13,594 nt of DNA from Bacteroidota bacterium. Its GTDB lineage: Bacteria; Bacteroidota; Bacteroidia; Bacteroidales; JAAYUG01. The position numbers were made by a program, and so were the translations under genes. The stretch covers positions 1-13,594 of the forward strand of contig JAKAMP010000015.1 in assembly GCA_021812865.1 (NCBI GenBank), given 5' to 3'. Below the pieces are notes generated by a model that saw only the letters and a program-made list of their open reading frames with translations, was not told where the DNA came from and searched no databases. Positions 1 to 6,240 of the stretch are shown here, in pieces (positions within the stretch are counted from its first letter, which is position 1; every line of letters starts with the position of its first letter).

Positions 1-50
1 AGAAGCCCGTCCGGATCAAATCTGAATGCGCAACAACTCTCGGGTTTGCC

Positions 51-2669
51 TCAGGGCATCAGCAGAGCATTAAAGAGCAGCTTGTAAGTCACAGGCACCG
101 ATGCCCTGAAAACCGGGCTGAATCCATACAACACAAGCTGGCCTTTCCCTTTCCTTGCCCACACCATTACGGTGCGGTCTGCAAGCTTTTCTTCCTTTTC
201 GCAGTAGCCGCTTATCAGGATTTTATTTTCAGGAAAAACAGCTATGGCGCGCCTGTCCGTATCGAACAGGGGCTGACTGGTTGAAAACACCGGGCCGCCC
301 TGGTAAAATATGCAGGACTTTCTTCCCATACCCCATGTGAGCGGACTATCCTCCACCAGATTTACTCTGAGCAGGGAACCAGGGCAGTATAGCCCGTCTT
401 TCTTCAGGTTGTCGGAAGCATCCTTTACCGGTAACTGGAACTCATCCTTTTCATTATCACTTAGTTTAATGGACTGCAGCCCCAGAAAAAGGCTGACCGA
501 CTCGCCCCAGGAAATGATTTTTCCTCCTTTGTCGAGAAATGACAGCACGGCATCCAATCCGTCTTTTCCCATTCCCTTTGTATATTCAGGAGGGAGGTCC
601 GAAAGGACAAGCTCATTCCCCTCTTTTTCCTTGCCATCCATCAATATGGACTTTTCATCATCAGGGAACACCAGGCAATCGAACTTATCCGTCAGCCTTG
701 ACCTGGAAATATCCGCAGGTTTTAGTACTGTGAAAGGAATGCTGTAGGTGTCAAAAACAAAACGGGCCCACCCGGCATCCATATCATGAAAATTAGTTTC
801 CACAAGGGCAATCCTTGGAATCTTCAGTTCCTTAGAAATTACGGCTGTATCCTCCTCTGCAGCAACCGGAGTTACCAGGGCCGTCTGCAGGATAGTGAAC
901 AGCTTATCGGAATGATCATTGTCAACCAGCAAGGTACCTGCAGGAAGCGTTTCCCCTTTGATAACGACAGGGGAGGTAAACCTGCGGACTTTAAAACCTG
1001 CAGCAGAAAGGAGAAATGCCAAACGGTAACTGTCGTTATTTGCAGAGGTGAGGCAGAATCTGCCTGCGGATTTATCTATGTTTCGGTTGAGGCTGTAGGG
1101 CATGGATACTTTCACCACGCTTTGGTTTATGGCCTTGGTCAGCGCCAGTTCATAGCATACCAGGCCTTTGTGAAGAGGGAGTGACCATGAAGCCACATCG
1201 TAAGGCCTGATGAGCTCTCCGCCCGGAGTATAGTGCCTGGCAGGGTATGTTTGCTTCTCCATTGTTTCTTTGATGAAGGCCCGGTAAGGCTGTGCAAGGG
1301 GGTTCACAATATCGCCACGGTGGAACGATTTGCCTTCTATGATGGTATCATATTTCAGGCTGTACTGGTCAATTCCATGCTGATCGAGCAGGTTTACCAG
1401 TTGCACCAGTTCGCCCTGATCGGTTTGTTTCAGTGGCAGGATATAGTAATAGGGGGGCGTGGTTTTTCCGAGTTCCACTTCTTTACGGCAGGCAAGGTTT
1501 CTCAGGCTAAGAATTTCCTCCTTATGAAAGAAGGCTGTTTTCAGAAGCGACATGGCCGAAACGGTTTCATAACGCACAATATCCGAGAGTTTCCACCACC
1601 CGCCGGGCCAGGGATCGGTCATATTCACGCTTTGCTTGTAATCGCCGAGTCCTTTGCCACCTACACGCAGCTCATTAGGTTCAATATACACCGGAGTAGC
1701 AATTTTGGCACTGGCACACTCGGTAAGCATACTGATCACGTTTTTCCATTCGGAAGTTTCAGTCGATCCGGGCCAGTAATCGTCGAACATATAATGCTGC
1801 GCCACGCCTGTAAGGCCTGCGTTAAGCATATCCTTTGCCATGGCTGATCCAAATATCCATTGCCAGTTCCATAATTCTTCGAAAATATTTTCAGAGACGG
1901 GGTCTGCCGGAGGCGGAACAGAATATCTTACTCCGCTGGTACCCATCTGATGTTTATCGATCAACACCTGCGGGTACCATTCCCTGCTGTATGCCGCCGA
2001 CACAGCTTTCGTTTCCTGCTGGGTGAGTGAAATGTAATCGCGGTTGTTGTCATGTCCCGCATATTTGTTGAAAACAGCCGGCAACTCGGCTCCTTCATAT
2101 TTTGTTCCTTTATATTTATTGTAGTTGCTCACCACCATATCCATTCCATCGGGATTATGGGTAGGCACGATCATATATACAATGTTTTCCAGCCATGCCA
2201 GTTTTTCAGGATCCCGGGTGGTAGCGAGATCATAGGCGATAAGCGGAGAGGCCTGGGCTGGTCCTACTTCACCAGCATGCATGGACAAGGTCGCCATTAC
2301 AAATACTTTCCCGTTTTTAATAAGGGACTGCAGTTGGCCTTCAGGAATATCAGGATCCAGCGCCAGTCGTTTATTGATAGCCTTCAATGCATCAAGATTC
2401 TTGATATTGGCGCTGCTTGAAATGCAAACAACATACATAGGCTTCCCCATGGAGGAAAGGCCAATGGGAAACATTTTGATCCGGTCGCTTGTTTCCTCGA
2501 GCTTCTGATAATATTCCAGAAGCTTTTCATAATCAAATACATTCCGGTCGGACCCAGGCATGAATCCAAAGAATTTTTCAGGAGTCGGAATGGCTTCATT
2601 CTGTGCCAGGCAGGGGTAGGCAAAAGAAGCTAAAAGAAAGTGGAGGAGGATAAAATAAATTTTTCTCAT
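51..2669 (-). CDS. Secreted M14-family zinc carboxypeptidase-like protein with C-terminal GATase-like region
   Basis: Predicted 872-aa exported metallopeptidase. The N-terminus (MRKIYFILLHFLLASFAYP..) is a Sec signal peptide, with likely cleavage after LAQ at about residue 23. The M14 zinc site is visible as HAGE (131-134) and a third ligand His240 in DKHQMG, 109 residues on. Substrate-pocket residues fit too: NPDG (172-175) and NNR (208-210, equivalent to Asn144/Arg145 of carboxypeptidase A). Glu317 in MLTE lies 77 residues after His240 and is the best candidate for the catalytic Glu270. From about residue 617 the protein becomes a Rossmann-like segment (PRIALVETNFHDMDAGWARF) resembling the GATase1-like domain found behind some Bacteroidetes M14 domains; I see no clear catalytic Cys-His pair there. 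I start at the ATG at 2669. ATG 2675 is equally possible, but the open frame further upstream runs through the terminator of the next gene and would bury the signal peptide. A weak -7-like TATCTTCG lies at 2697-2704. Substrate unknown; probably peptides or peptidoglycan fragments in the periplasm or outside. Confidence 0.88.
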   Translation of the reverse strand: MRKIYFILLHFLLASFAYPCLAQNEAIPTPEKFFGFMPGSDRNVFDYEKLLEYYQKLEETSDRIKMFPIGLSSMGKPMYVVCISSSANIKNLDALKAINKRLALDPDIPEGQLQSLIKNGKVFVMATLSMHAGEVGPAQASPLIAYDLATTRDPEKLAWLENIVYMIVPTHNPDGMDMVVSNYNKYKGTKYEGAELPAVFNKYAGHDNNRDYISLTQQETKAVSAAYSREWYPQVLIDKHQMGTSGVRYSVPPPADPVSENIFEELWNWQWIFGSAMAKDMLNAGLTGVAQHYMFDDYWPGSTETSEWKNVISMLTECASAKIATPVYIEPNELRVGGKGLGDYKQSVNMTDPWPGGWWKLSDIVRYETVSAMSLLKTAFFHKEEILSLRNLACRKEVELGKTTPPYYYILPLKQTDQGELVQLVNLLDQHGIDQYSLKYDTIIEGKSFHRGDIVNPLAQPYRAFIKETMEKQTYPARHYTPGGELIRPYDVASWSLPLHKGLVCYELALTKAINQSVVKVSMPYSLNRNIDKSAGRFCLTSANNDSYRLAFLLSAAGFKVRRFTSPVVIKGETLPAGTLLVDNDHSDKLFTILQTALVTPVAAEEDTAVISKELKIPRIALVETNFHDMDAGWARFVFDTYSIPFTVLKPADISRSRLTDKFDCLVFPDDEKSILMDGKEKEGNELVLSDLPPEYTKGMGKDGLDAVLSFLDKGGKIISWGESVSLFLGLQSIKLSDNEKDEFQLPVKDASDNLKKDGLYCPGSLLRVNLVEDSPLTWGMGRKSCIFYQGGPVFSTSQPLFDTDRRAIAVFPENKILISGYCEKEEKLADRTVMVWARKGKGQLVLYGFSPVFRASVPVTYKLLFNALLMP

Positions 2670-2795
2670 GCACATTTCATTTGAAACGAACCAGTTCGAA
2701 GATAAGGATTTATTCGGGAGAGTATTCCGGTCGAAGGCATTTTCCCAGAGGGACGACATTGACCTTCTGGAGAGGCAAAATGCATTAAAAAGGCC

Positions 2796-2826
2796 AAAAA
2801 AGGGGCTTACAAAATCTGCAAGCCCC
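2796..2826 (-). terminator. Intrinsic terminator of the TPR gene
   Basis: On the minus strand GGGGCTT and AAGCCCC form a perfect 7-bp stem around an 11-nt loop, followed directly by six T. It lies about 30 nt past the TPR stop and separates that gene from the M14 peptidase gene, which therefore needs its own promoter. Confidence 0.9.
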
Positions 2827-2855
2827 CATACAAACCACAAACCAACCCAAATGGT

Positions 2856-3461
2856 CTATTTCTTATCCGCAAAAAAATCATTCAATACTTTATCTACTCC
2901 TTCGCTACCCAATTCTTTAGCTTTCAACAGGTCTTTATGGGCCTTTCCCTTTTCGTCAAGTGTGAGGTAAACGATTGCCCTGTTAAAATATGGCGTTGAG
3001 TAACCGGGTTTCATTTCAATGGCCTTTGAATAGAAGGCAATGGCATTGCTGTAATTGCATAACCAATAATTTGCTATTCCGGCGTGGTTATATGCGTCGG
3101 CTAAGCCGGGATTAAGCTCAATGGCTTCCTGCAGGTCTCTCAGTGCGCGACGGTACTTGCCCATTTTGATATTGGTAACTGCCCTGAAGTCCCACGCATC
3201 GGCAATGGTATCATTAATTTTAATGGCCTTGTCGAAAGCTTTCAGTGCCTCCTCAAGATTATTTGATTTATCATACTGTAGGCCTTGCTCGATGAAAAGC
3301 CATGCTTGTTCTGATGGATTATTGATCTCTGAAGAAGAAGATTCATTGGCTGCGAGTGAAATATTCACTTTCGGGTCTGCAAAGGCCATCAATCCATCGG
3401 TCTGGGAATATGCCATGCAGCCGAACAAAGTCAACGATCCGATCATTAAAAGATTTCTCAT
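2856..3461 (-). CDS. Exported TPR-repeat protein
   Basis: 201-aa protein with an N-terminal export signal (MRNLLMIGSLTLFGCMAYSQ). The signal could be cut by signal peptidase I after AYSQ. LFGC at 12-15 is also a poor lipobox (Phe at -2), so a lipoprotein is possible. Four tetratricopeptide repeats follow, at about 53-86, 87-120, 121-154 and 155-188. The second and third show the usual pattern of Ala/Gly/Tyr positions and an xPG turn (ELNPGL, EMKPGY). TPR arrays bind other proteins, so a periplasmic scaffold or adaptor role is likely, but no partner or pathway can be read from the sequence. It stands alone: a -7 element lies just upstream and a strong terminator just downstream. The M14 peptidase next to it is transcribed separately. 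Confidence 0.85.
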   Translation of the reverse strand: MRNLLMIGSLTLFGCMAYSQTDGLMAFADPKVNISLAANESSSSEINNPSEQAWLFIEQGLQYDKSNNLEEALKAFDKAIKINDTIADAWDFRAVTNIKMGKYRRALRDLQEAIELNPGLADAYNHAGIANYWLCNYSNAIAFYSKAIEMKPGYSTPYFNRAIVYLTLDEKGKAHKDLLKAKELGSEGVDKVLNDFFADKK

Positions 3462-3480
3462 AAGAGATCGATTTTCTACA

Positions 3481-3488
3481 CAAATATA
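3481..3488 (-). promoter_or_regulatory. Bacteroidetes -7 element for the TPR gene
   Basis: On the minus strand TATATTTG matches the Bacteroidetes sigma-70-type -7 consensus TAnnTTTG exactly, 19 nt before the TPR ATG. No TTTG sits at the expected spacing for a -33 box, so only half of the promoter is supported. Confidence 0.5.
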
Positions 3489-3597
3489 CGGGAGGCGGCG
3501 TCATCTGTCAGGGTAGAACCAATGACATTCGTTAATGCCGGAAAATGATAGTGGTTAATGATTAATGGTGATAAAGATCACTTATCTACCAAAAGTC

Positions 3598-3627
3598 AAA
3601 AAAAATGCCCCCGCAATCCGCAGGGGC
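3598..3627 (-). terminator. Strong intrinsic terminator, 285 nt beyond the tilS stop
   Basis: On the minus strand GCCCC/GGGGC and an inner GC/GC pair (one mismatch) close a 5-nt loop; one A and then eight T follow. It ends either the tilS transcript with a long 3' UTR or an independent small RNA starting near 3789. Plus-strand sequence beyond the stem is not T-rich, so it works in one direction only. Confidence 0.88.
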
Positions 3628-3789
3628 CTTCACTAACCCAACACTCATTCCTAACTACTAAACCACACTACATAAAAGAATTTTATTCAACCTAATCCAC
3701 AAAAAGCTGTTATCTACCTGTCCGAAACTTAAACCCTCCTAAAACACCTGATTTTGTATTGGTAAACTGAATTGGAACGCTTAAAATTT
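3598..3789 (-). ncRNA. Candidate small RNA of about 190 nt
   Basis: A perfect -7 element TATTTTTG (3795-3802, minus strand) lies about 190 nt upstream of a strong intrinsic terminator, with no plausible protein gene between. Part of the predicted RNA (3627-3677) is a C-free stretch of G, U and A running directly into the terminator stem, and a short AU hairpin lies before it. No TTTG is present at -33 spacing, so the promoter is incomplete. I recognise no known family: there is no SRP, tmRNA, RNase P or clear 6S signature. The alternative is an unusually long tilS 3' UTR. Confidence 0.3.
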
Positions 3790-3911
3790 CAATACAAAAA
3801 TACAATATAAAATTCATCAGTATAACTATCAGTCCATGAGATTGATTACAAATAACCGGTGAGATTAATTATTATTTATTGATGATGAAGGTCACCTAAA
3901 TGATCTATTTA

Positions 3912-5255
3912 TCAATAAATCAGCCTGATACAAAGCATATTCTGGGTAGCTTCTGTAACCTTGAACCCGTTGTCGATTCTGCGACCGATGATCCAGGCAA
4001 TCTTTCCTTCAGAGACCAGGAGCCAGGCGTTTTCTTTCTCCGGGATGGACATATGTGAATTGATGAAAAAGTCACTCACTTTCATCATGTTTTCCATGCC
4101 CAGGGGGCGGAAATAATCTCCATGTTTCCAGTGACGGATCATAAGCGGAAACGAAAGTTTTTCAGCATCAAGGCAGGCTACTGCCGGATCGGGAGAAAAT
4201 GAATATCCAGGGACCCATGGTTCAGTCTGCAGTTCTAGTTTGAGCGGAATATGGATCGACTGGCCGGGATGCTCAATGTAAAAAACCTGTTCTTTGTCCT
4301 CCTGTTCATGCTCGAGGGCATTCAACAGCAGGGCTTTCCTATCCTTCACCAGCCGGTGAGTAGAGGAAATAAATATTTTGCCGGGTTGCCCTTTCAGGGA
4401 ATGCAATATATTCCGGATGGCATCGGGCGTGAAATGATACTTCAGCAATGTTTCCCTGAGGAAAGATACCCCATGCGGATTTTCCAGCGCCCTATCCAAG
4501 TCAATTCTGGCGCCATCCTCATGCAAACTAAGAACCTGCTTTTCAAACTCCTGGACGGAATCATCCAGCAGAGAGGCTACATCCTTAAGATTTTCAATAT
4601 TATCCAGCATGGTTCTTCTGAAACCAGGATTCAATTTTTCCAATCGGGGAATAATTTCGTGGCGGATACAATTTCTCGTGTACTTGCTGTCGAGATTGGT
4701 TTTATCAAGACGGAAAGCCATTGACTTTTGCTTCGCATAATCTTCAATCATTTGTCGGGAGGCAAAAAGCAGGGGCCGGATAATTGACCCTGATCTGGAT
4801 CTGATTCCGGTGAGTCCCCTTACCCCCGTTCCGCGTAACAGGTTAATGAAAAAAGTTTCAATGGCATCATCGCTGTTATGGGCTATGGCAATCCGGCTGA
4901 ATCCATGTTTCTGCCTTATTTCTTCGAAAAAGGAATATCTCAGTTCCCTTGCCGCAACCTGTATCGAGATACCGTTTTCCTGTGCATATTCCCTGGTTTC
5001 AAAACGCCGCACAAAAAAAGGGAGGCTACATAGAGCTGCAAGATTCTTTACAAATATTTCATCCTCGTCAGAATCATTTCCTCTGAGCCTGAAGTTGCAA
5101 TGTACAATTCCAGTTCTGAGGTCCGTTTCAAGGAAAAGATTTAGCATAGCAACCGAATCAATGCCTCCGCTTACTGCAAGCAGAATGCGGTCGTCCGCTC
5201 CAAAGAGGCCCTGCTGTTGGTTAAAGGCAACGAATCTTTCGCTAAATTCTTCCAT
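3912..5255 (-). CDS. tilS: tRNA(Ile)-lysidine synthetase TilS
   Basis: 447-aa cytoplasmic N-type ATP pyrophosphatase. It attaches lysine to C34 of the CAU-anticodon tRNA-Ile, changing both codon reading (AUA) and charging identity; it is normally essential. The PP-loop SGGIDS is at 29-34, followed by the TilS hallmark HNSDDAIET..LLRGTGVRG (126-142) and the tRNA-contact region TRNCIRHEIIPRLEKLNPGF (193-212). The C-terminal TilS domain occupies about 372-447 (GDYFRPLGM 379-387; KVSDFFI; GRRIDNGFKVT). Length is close to E. coli TilS (about 430 aa). The frame is open 48 codons further upstream, but I start at the ATG at 5255. That extra stretch overlaps the gene's own promoter and the prx terminator, and the ATG at 5255 gives a normal TilS N-terminus 21 residues before LLAVSGG. 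Confidence 0.96.
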   Translation of the reverse strand: MEEFSERFVAFNQQQGLFGADDRILLAVSGGIDSVAMLNLFLETDLRTGIVHCNFRLRGNDSDEDEIFVKNLAALCSLPFFVRRFETREYAQENGISIQVAARELRYSFFEEIRQKHGFSRIAIAHNSDDAIETFFINLLRGTGVRGLTGIRSRSGSIIRPLLFASRQMIEDYAKQKSMAFRLDKTNLDSKYTRNCIRHEIIPRLEKLNPGFRRTMLDNIENLKDVASLLDDSVQEFEKQVLSLHEDGARIDLDRALENPHGVSFLRETLLKYHFTPDAIRNILHSLKGQPGKIFISSTHRLVKDRKALLLNALEHEQEDKEQVFYIEHPGQSIHIPLKLELQTEPWVPGYSFSPDPAVACLDAEKLSFPLMIRHWKHGDYFRPLGMENMMKVSDFFINSHMSIPEKENAWLLVSEGKIAWIIGRRIDNGFKVTEATQNMLCIRLIY

Positions 5256-5272
5256 AAGGCTAAAATCGGCCC

Positions 5273-5304
5273 TAAAAGTACAACTTTTGCATTGTGCAGG
5301 CAAA
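5273..5304 (-). promoter_or_regulatory. tilS promoter (-33 TTTG, -7 TACTTTTA)
   Basis: On the minus strand TTTG (5301-5304), exactly 20 nt of spacer, then TACTTTTA (5273-5280) fit the Bacteroidetes TTTG-N19-21-TAnnTTTG promoter with one mismatch. It lies 17 nt before the ATG at 5255 and immediately after the prx terminator, which supports both an independent tilS transcript and the chosen start. Confidence 0.65.
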
Positions 5305-5310
5305 CCGCCA

Positions 5311-5358
5311 AAAGAAAACCGCAAAAATGGAGGATTACTTCCTCCTTCCTTTGCGGTT
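5311..5358 (-). terminator. Two-part hairpin terminator of the peroxiredoxin gene
   Basis: On the minus strand AACCGCAAA (5350-5358) pairs with TTTGCGGTT (5317-5325). Inside that stem GGAGG pairs with CCTCC around a 7-nt loop. TTCTTTT follows the stem. The position, 27 nt past the prx stop and just ahead of the tilS promoter, fits a Rho-independent terminator. Confidence 0.85.
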
Positions 5359-5385
5359 GATTTTAAAGTTTGTATTTTCGGCCGG

Positions 5386-6018
5386 TTATTTTCCCCCAAG
5401 GAATTCCTTAATCCCTTCCTGGGTTGCTTTCAGGCCCTTTTCTCCTTTGTGCCAATCGGCCGGACATACTTCTCCGTTCTCTTCGAAAAACTGCAAAGCA
5501 TCGACCATCCTGAGGGTTTCCTGCACACTGCGGCCCAGAGGCATATCGTTCACCACCTGGTGGCGTACAACTCCCTTCTTGTCGATGAGGAACAGACCGC
5601 GATATGACTGTGGTACGCCTACGAACGATGACATTCCGTCTTCGTCATATTCGTATTCACCGGCCAGTACGTCATAATTTTCAGAGATAGTTTTCGATAA
5701 ATCGGCAACGATTGGATATTTCACGCCTTTGATTCCCCCTTCCTTCTTTTCGGTTTGAAGCCATTTCCAGTGCGAAAATTCAGAGTCCACCGAGCAGCCT
5801 ACCACCGCTACGTTTCTCTTTTCAAATTCATCGATGTGTTCCTGAAAGGCCAGTAGTTCAGTGGGACATACGAAAGTAAAGTCTGCCGGGTAGAAGAAGA
5901 AAACCACATATTTCTTGCCCTGATATTGATCGAGAGAGAAATCGGCAACAATTTCGCCGCCATTTACCACAGCGGCAGCATTGAAAGAGGGGGCATTTTT
6001 TCCAACTAATACAGCCAT
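5386..6018 (-). CDS. Typical 2-Cys peroxiredoxin (Prx1/AhpC family)
   Basis: 210-aa cytoplasmic thiol peroxidase that reduces H2O2, organic peroxides and peroxynitrite. The peroxidatic Cys51 sits in FTFVCPTE and the resolving Cys185 in GEVCPADW; the conserved Arg/Trp signature residues are also present (SHWKW, YRGLFLID, VRHQVVND). The length is above the usual 187-200 aa because of an acidic loop, AGEYEYDEDGMSSFVGVP (119-136), ahead of the YRGLFLID strand. I believe this variant is common among Bacteroidetes peroxiredoxins. The C-terminus ends EFLGGK and lacks the YF motif, and the GGLG-type motif reads GGIKG, so the enzyme is probably resistant to hyperoxidation. No ahpF reductase gene adjoins it, so thioredoxin is the likely reductant. 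The gene is single, with its own terminator. The leader is AT-rich; a -7-like TACTTTTA occurs upstream without a matching -33 box. Confidence 0.96.
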   Translation of the reverse strand: MAVLVGKNAPSFNAAAVVNGGEIVADFSLDQYQGKKYVVFFFYPADFTFVCPTELLAFQEHIDEFEKRNVAVVGCSVDSEFSHWKWLQTEKKEGGIKGVKYPIVADLSKTISENYDVLAGEYEYDEDGMSSFVGVPQSYRGLFLIDKKGVVRHQVVNDMPLGRSVQETLRMVDALQFFEENGEVCPADWHKGEKGLKATQEGIKEFLGGK

Positions 6019-6099
6019 AATAAGATTATTTTAAATTTGACATCATGGATTGTTATATAAAAGTAACACAAATATCCGGCAAATGTTCGCTTGCCCGCT

Positions 6100-6240
6100 T
6101 TAGGATTTGATACTGCCCTGGAAGATTTTGAGATGAGAAGCTTCCTGTTTGATTTCCAAGAGATCATGGTCCGTTTCAGTTGAAATAGAGATATCCCCTT
6201 CAAAGGCCAGATGATCCCAATTTACCGGTTCCGGAGTCTG
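6100..6240 (-). other. Protein-like frame continuing after the BamA-like stop codon
   Basis: Directly after the TGA of the BamA-like gene the same frame stays open for 46 codons before TAA. It reads like real protein (PEPVNWDHLAFEGDISIS.., then DHDLLEIKQEASHLKIF). There is no start codon in it, so it cannot be an independent gene as it stands. It may be a decayed neighbour, a lost extension of the BamA-like protein, or chance; a 46-codon open run is not rare by chance. Confidence 0.25.

Larger units (their letters stand above)
3462..3911. other. 450-bp intergenic region between tilS and the TPR gene
   Basis: AT-rich and without a convincing protein gene. Going leftward from the tilS stop (minus strand) it holds an AT-rich stretch, a perfect -7 hexamer-like site (TATTTTTG, 3795-3802), and a 51-nt segment in which the minus strand has no C (3627-3677). 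Then come the intrinsic terminator at 3598-3627 and the TPR promoter element at 3481-3488. ATAAAA-TTC-TTTTAT around 3671-3686 could form a small hairpin. This layout suggests a small RNA gene or a long tilS 3' UTR. Confidence 0.7.

Noticed and set aside
1..50. Possible terminator after the M14 gene
   Set aside because: CCCG/CGGG can pair but no T tract follows within the window, so nothing is claimed for these 50 bases.
1233..1847. 204-codon open frame on the plus strand
   Set aside because: Antisense shadow of the M14 peptidase gene, which has clear family motifs.
2670..2840. N-terminal extension of the M14 peptidase frame by 57 codons
   Set aside because: It would pass through the TPR-gene terminator and place the signal peptide internally; ATG 2669 or 2675 gives a normal secreted protein.
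3598..3802. Identity as 6S RNA, based on size
   Set aside because: I could not find the long closing stem and central bubble that define 6S; only the terminator stem and minor hairpins pair well.
3710..3817. 35-codon minus-strand ORF (MNFILYFCIEIL..) in the tilS-TPR gap
   Set aside because: Its ATG lies upstream of the candidate promoter, codon use is AT-driven, and nothing supports translation.
5256..5399. 48-codon upstream extension of the tilS frame
   Set aside because: It contains the prx terminator and the tilS promoter and overlaps the prx stop; the sequence is not TilS-like.
4810..5607. 265-codon open frame on the plus strand
   Set aside because: It lies antisense to tilS and prx and crosses the terminator/promoter junction; the translation is low-complexity Ser/Leu/Arg-rich and unlike any family I know.
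6006..6203. 65-codon minus-strand ORF overlapping the prx start
   Set aside because: It runs through the prx leader and start in another frame; composition is not protein-like, and another frame of the same DNA reads better.
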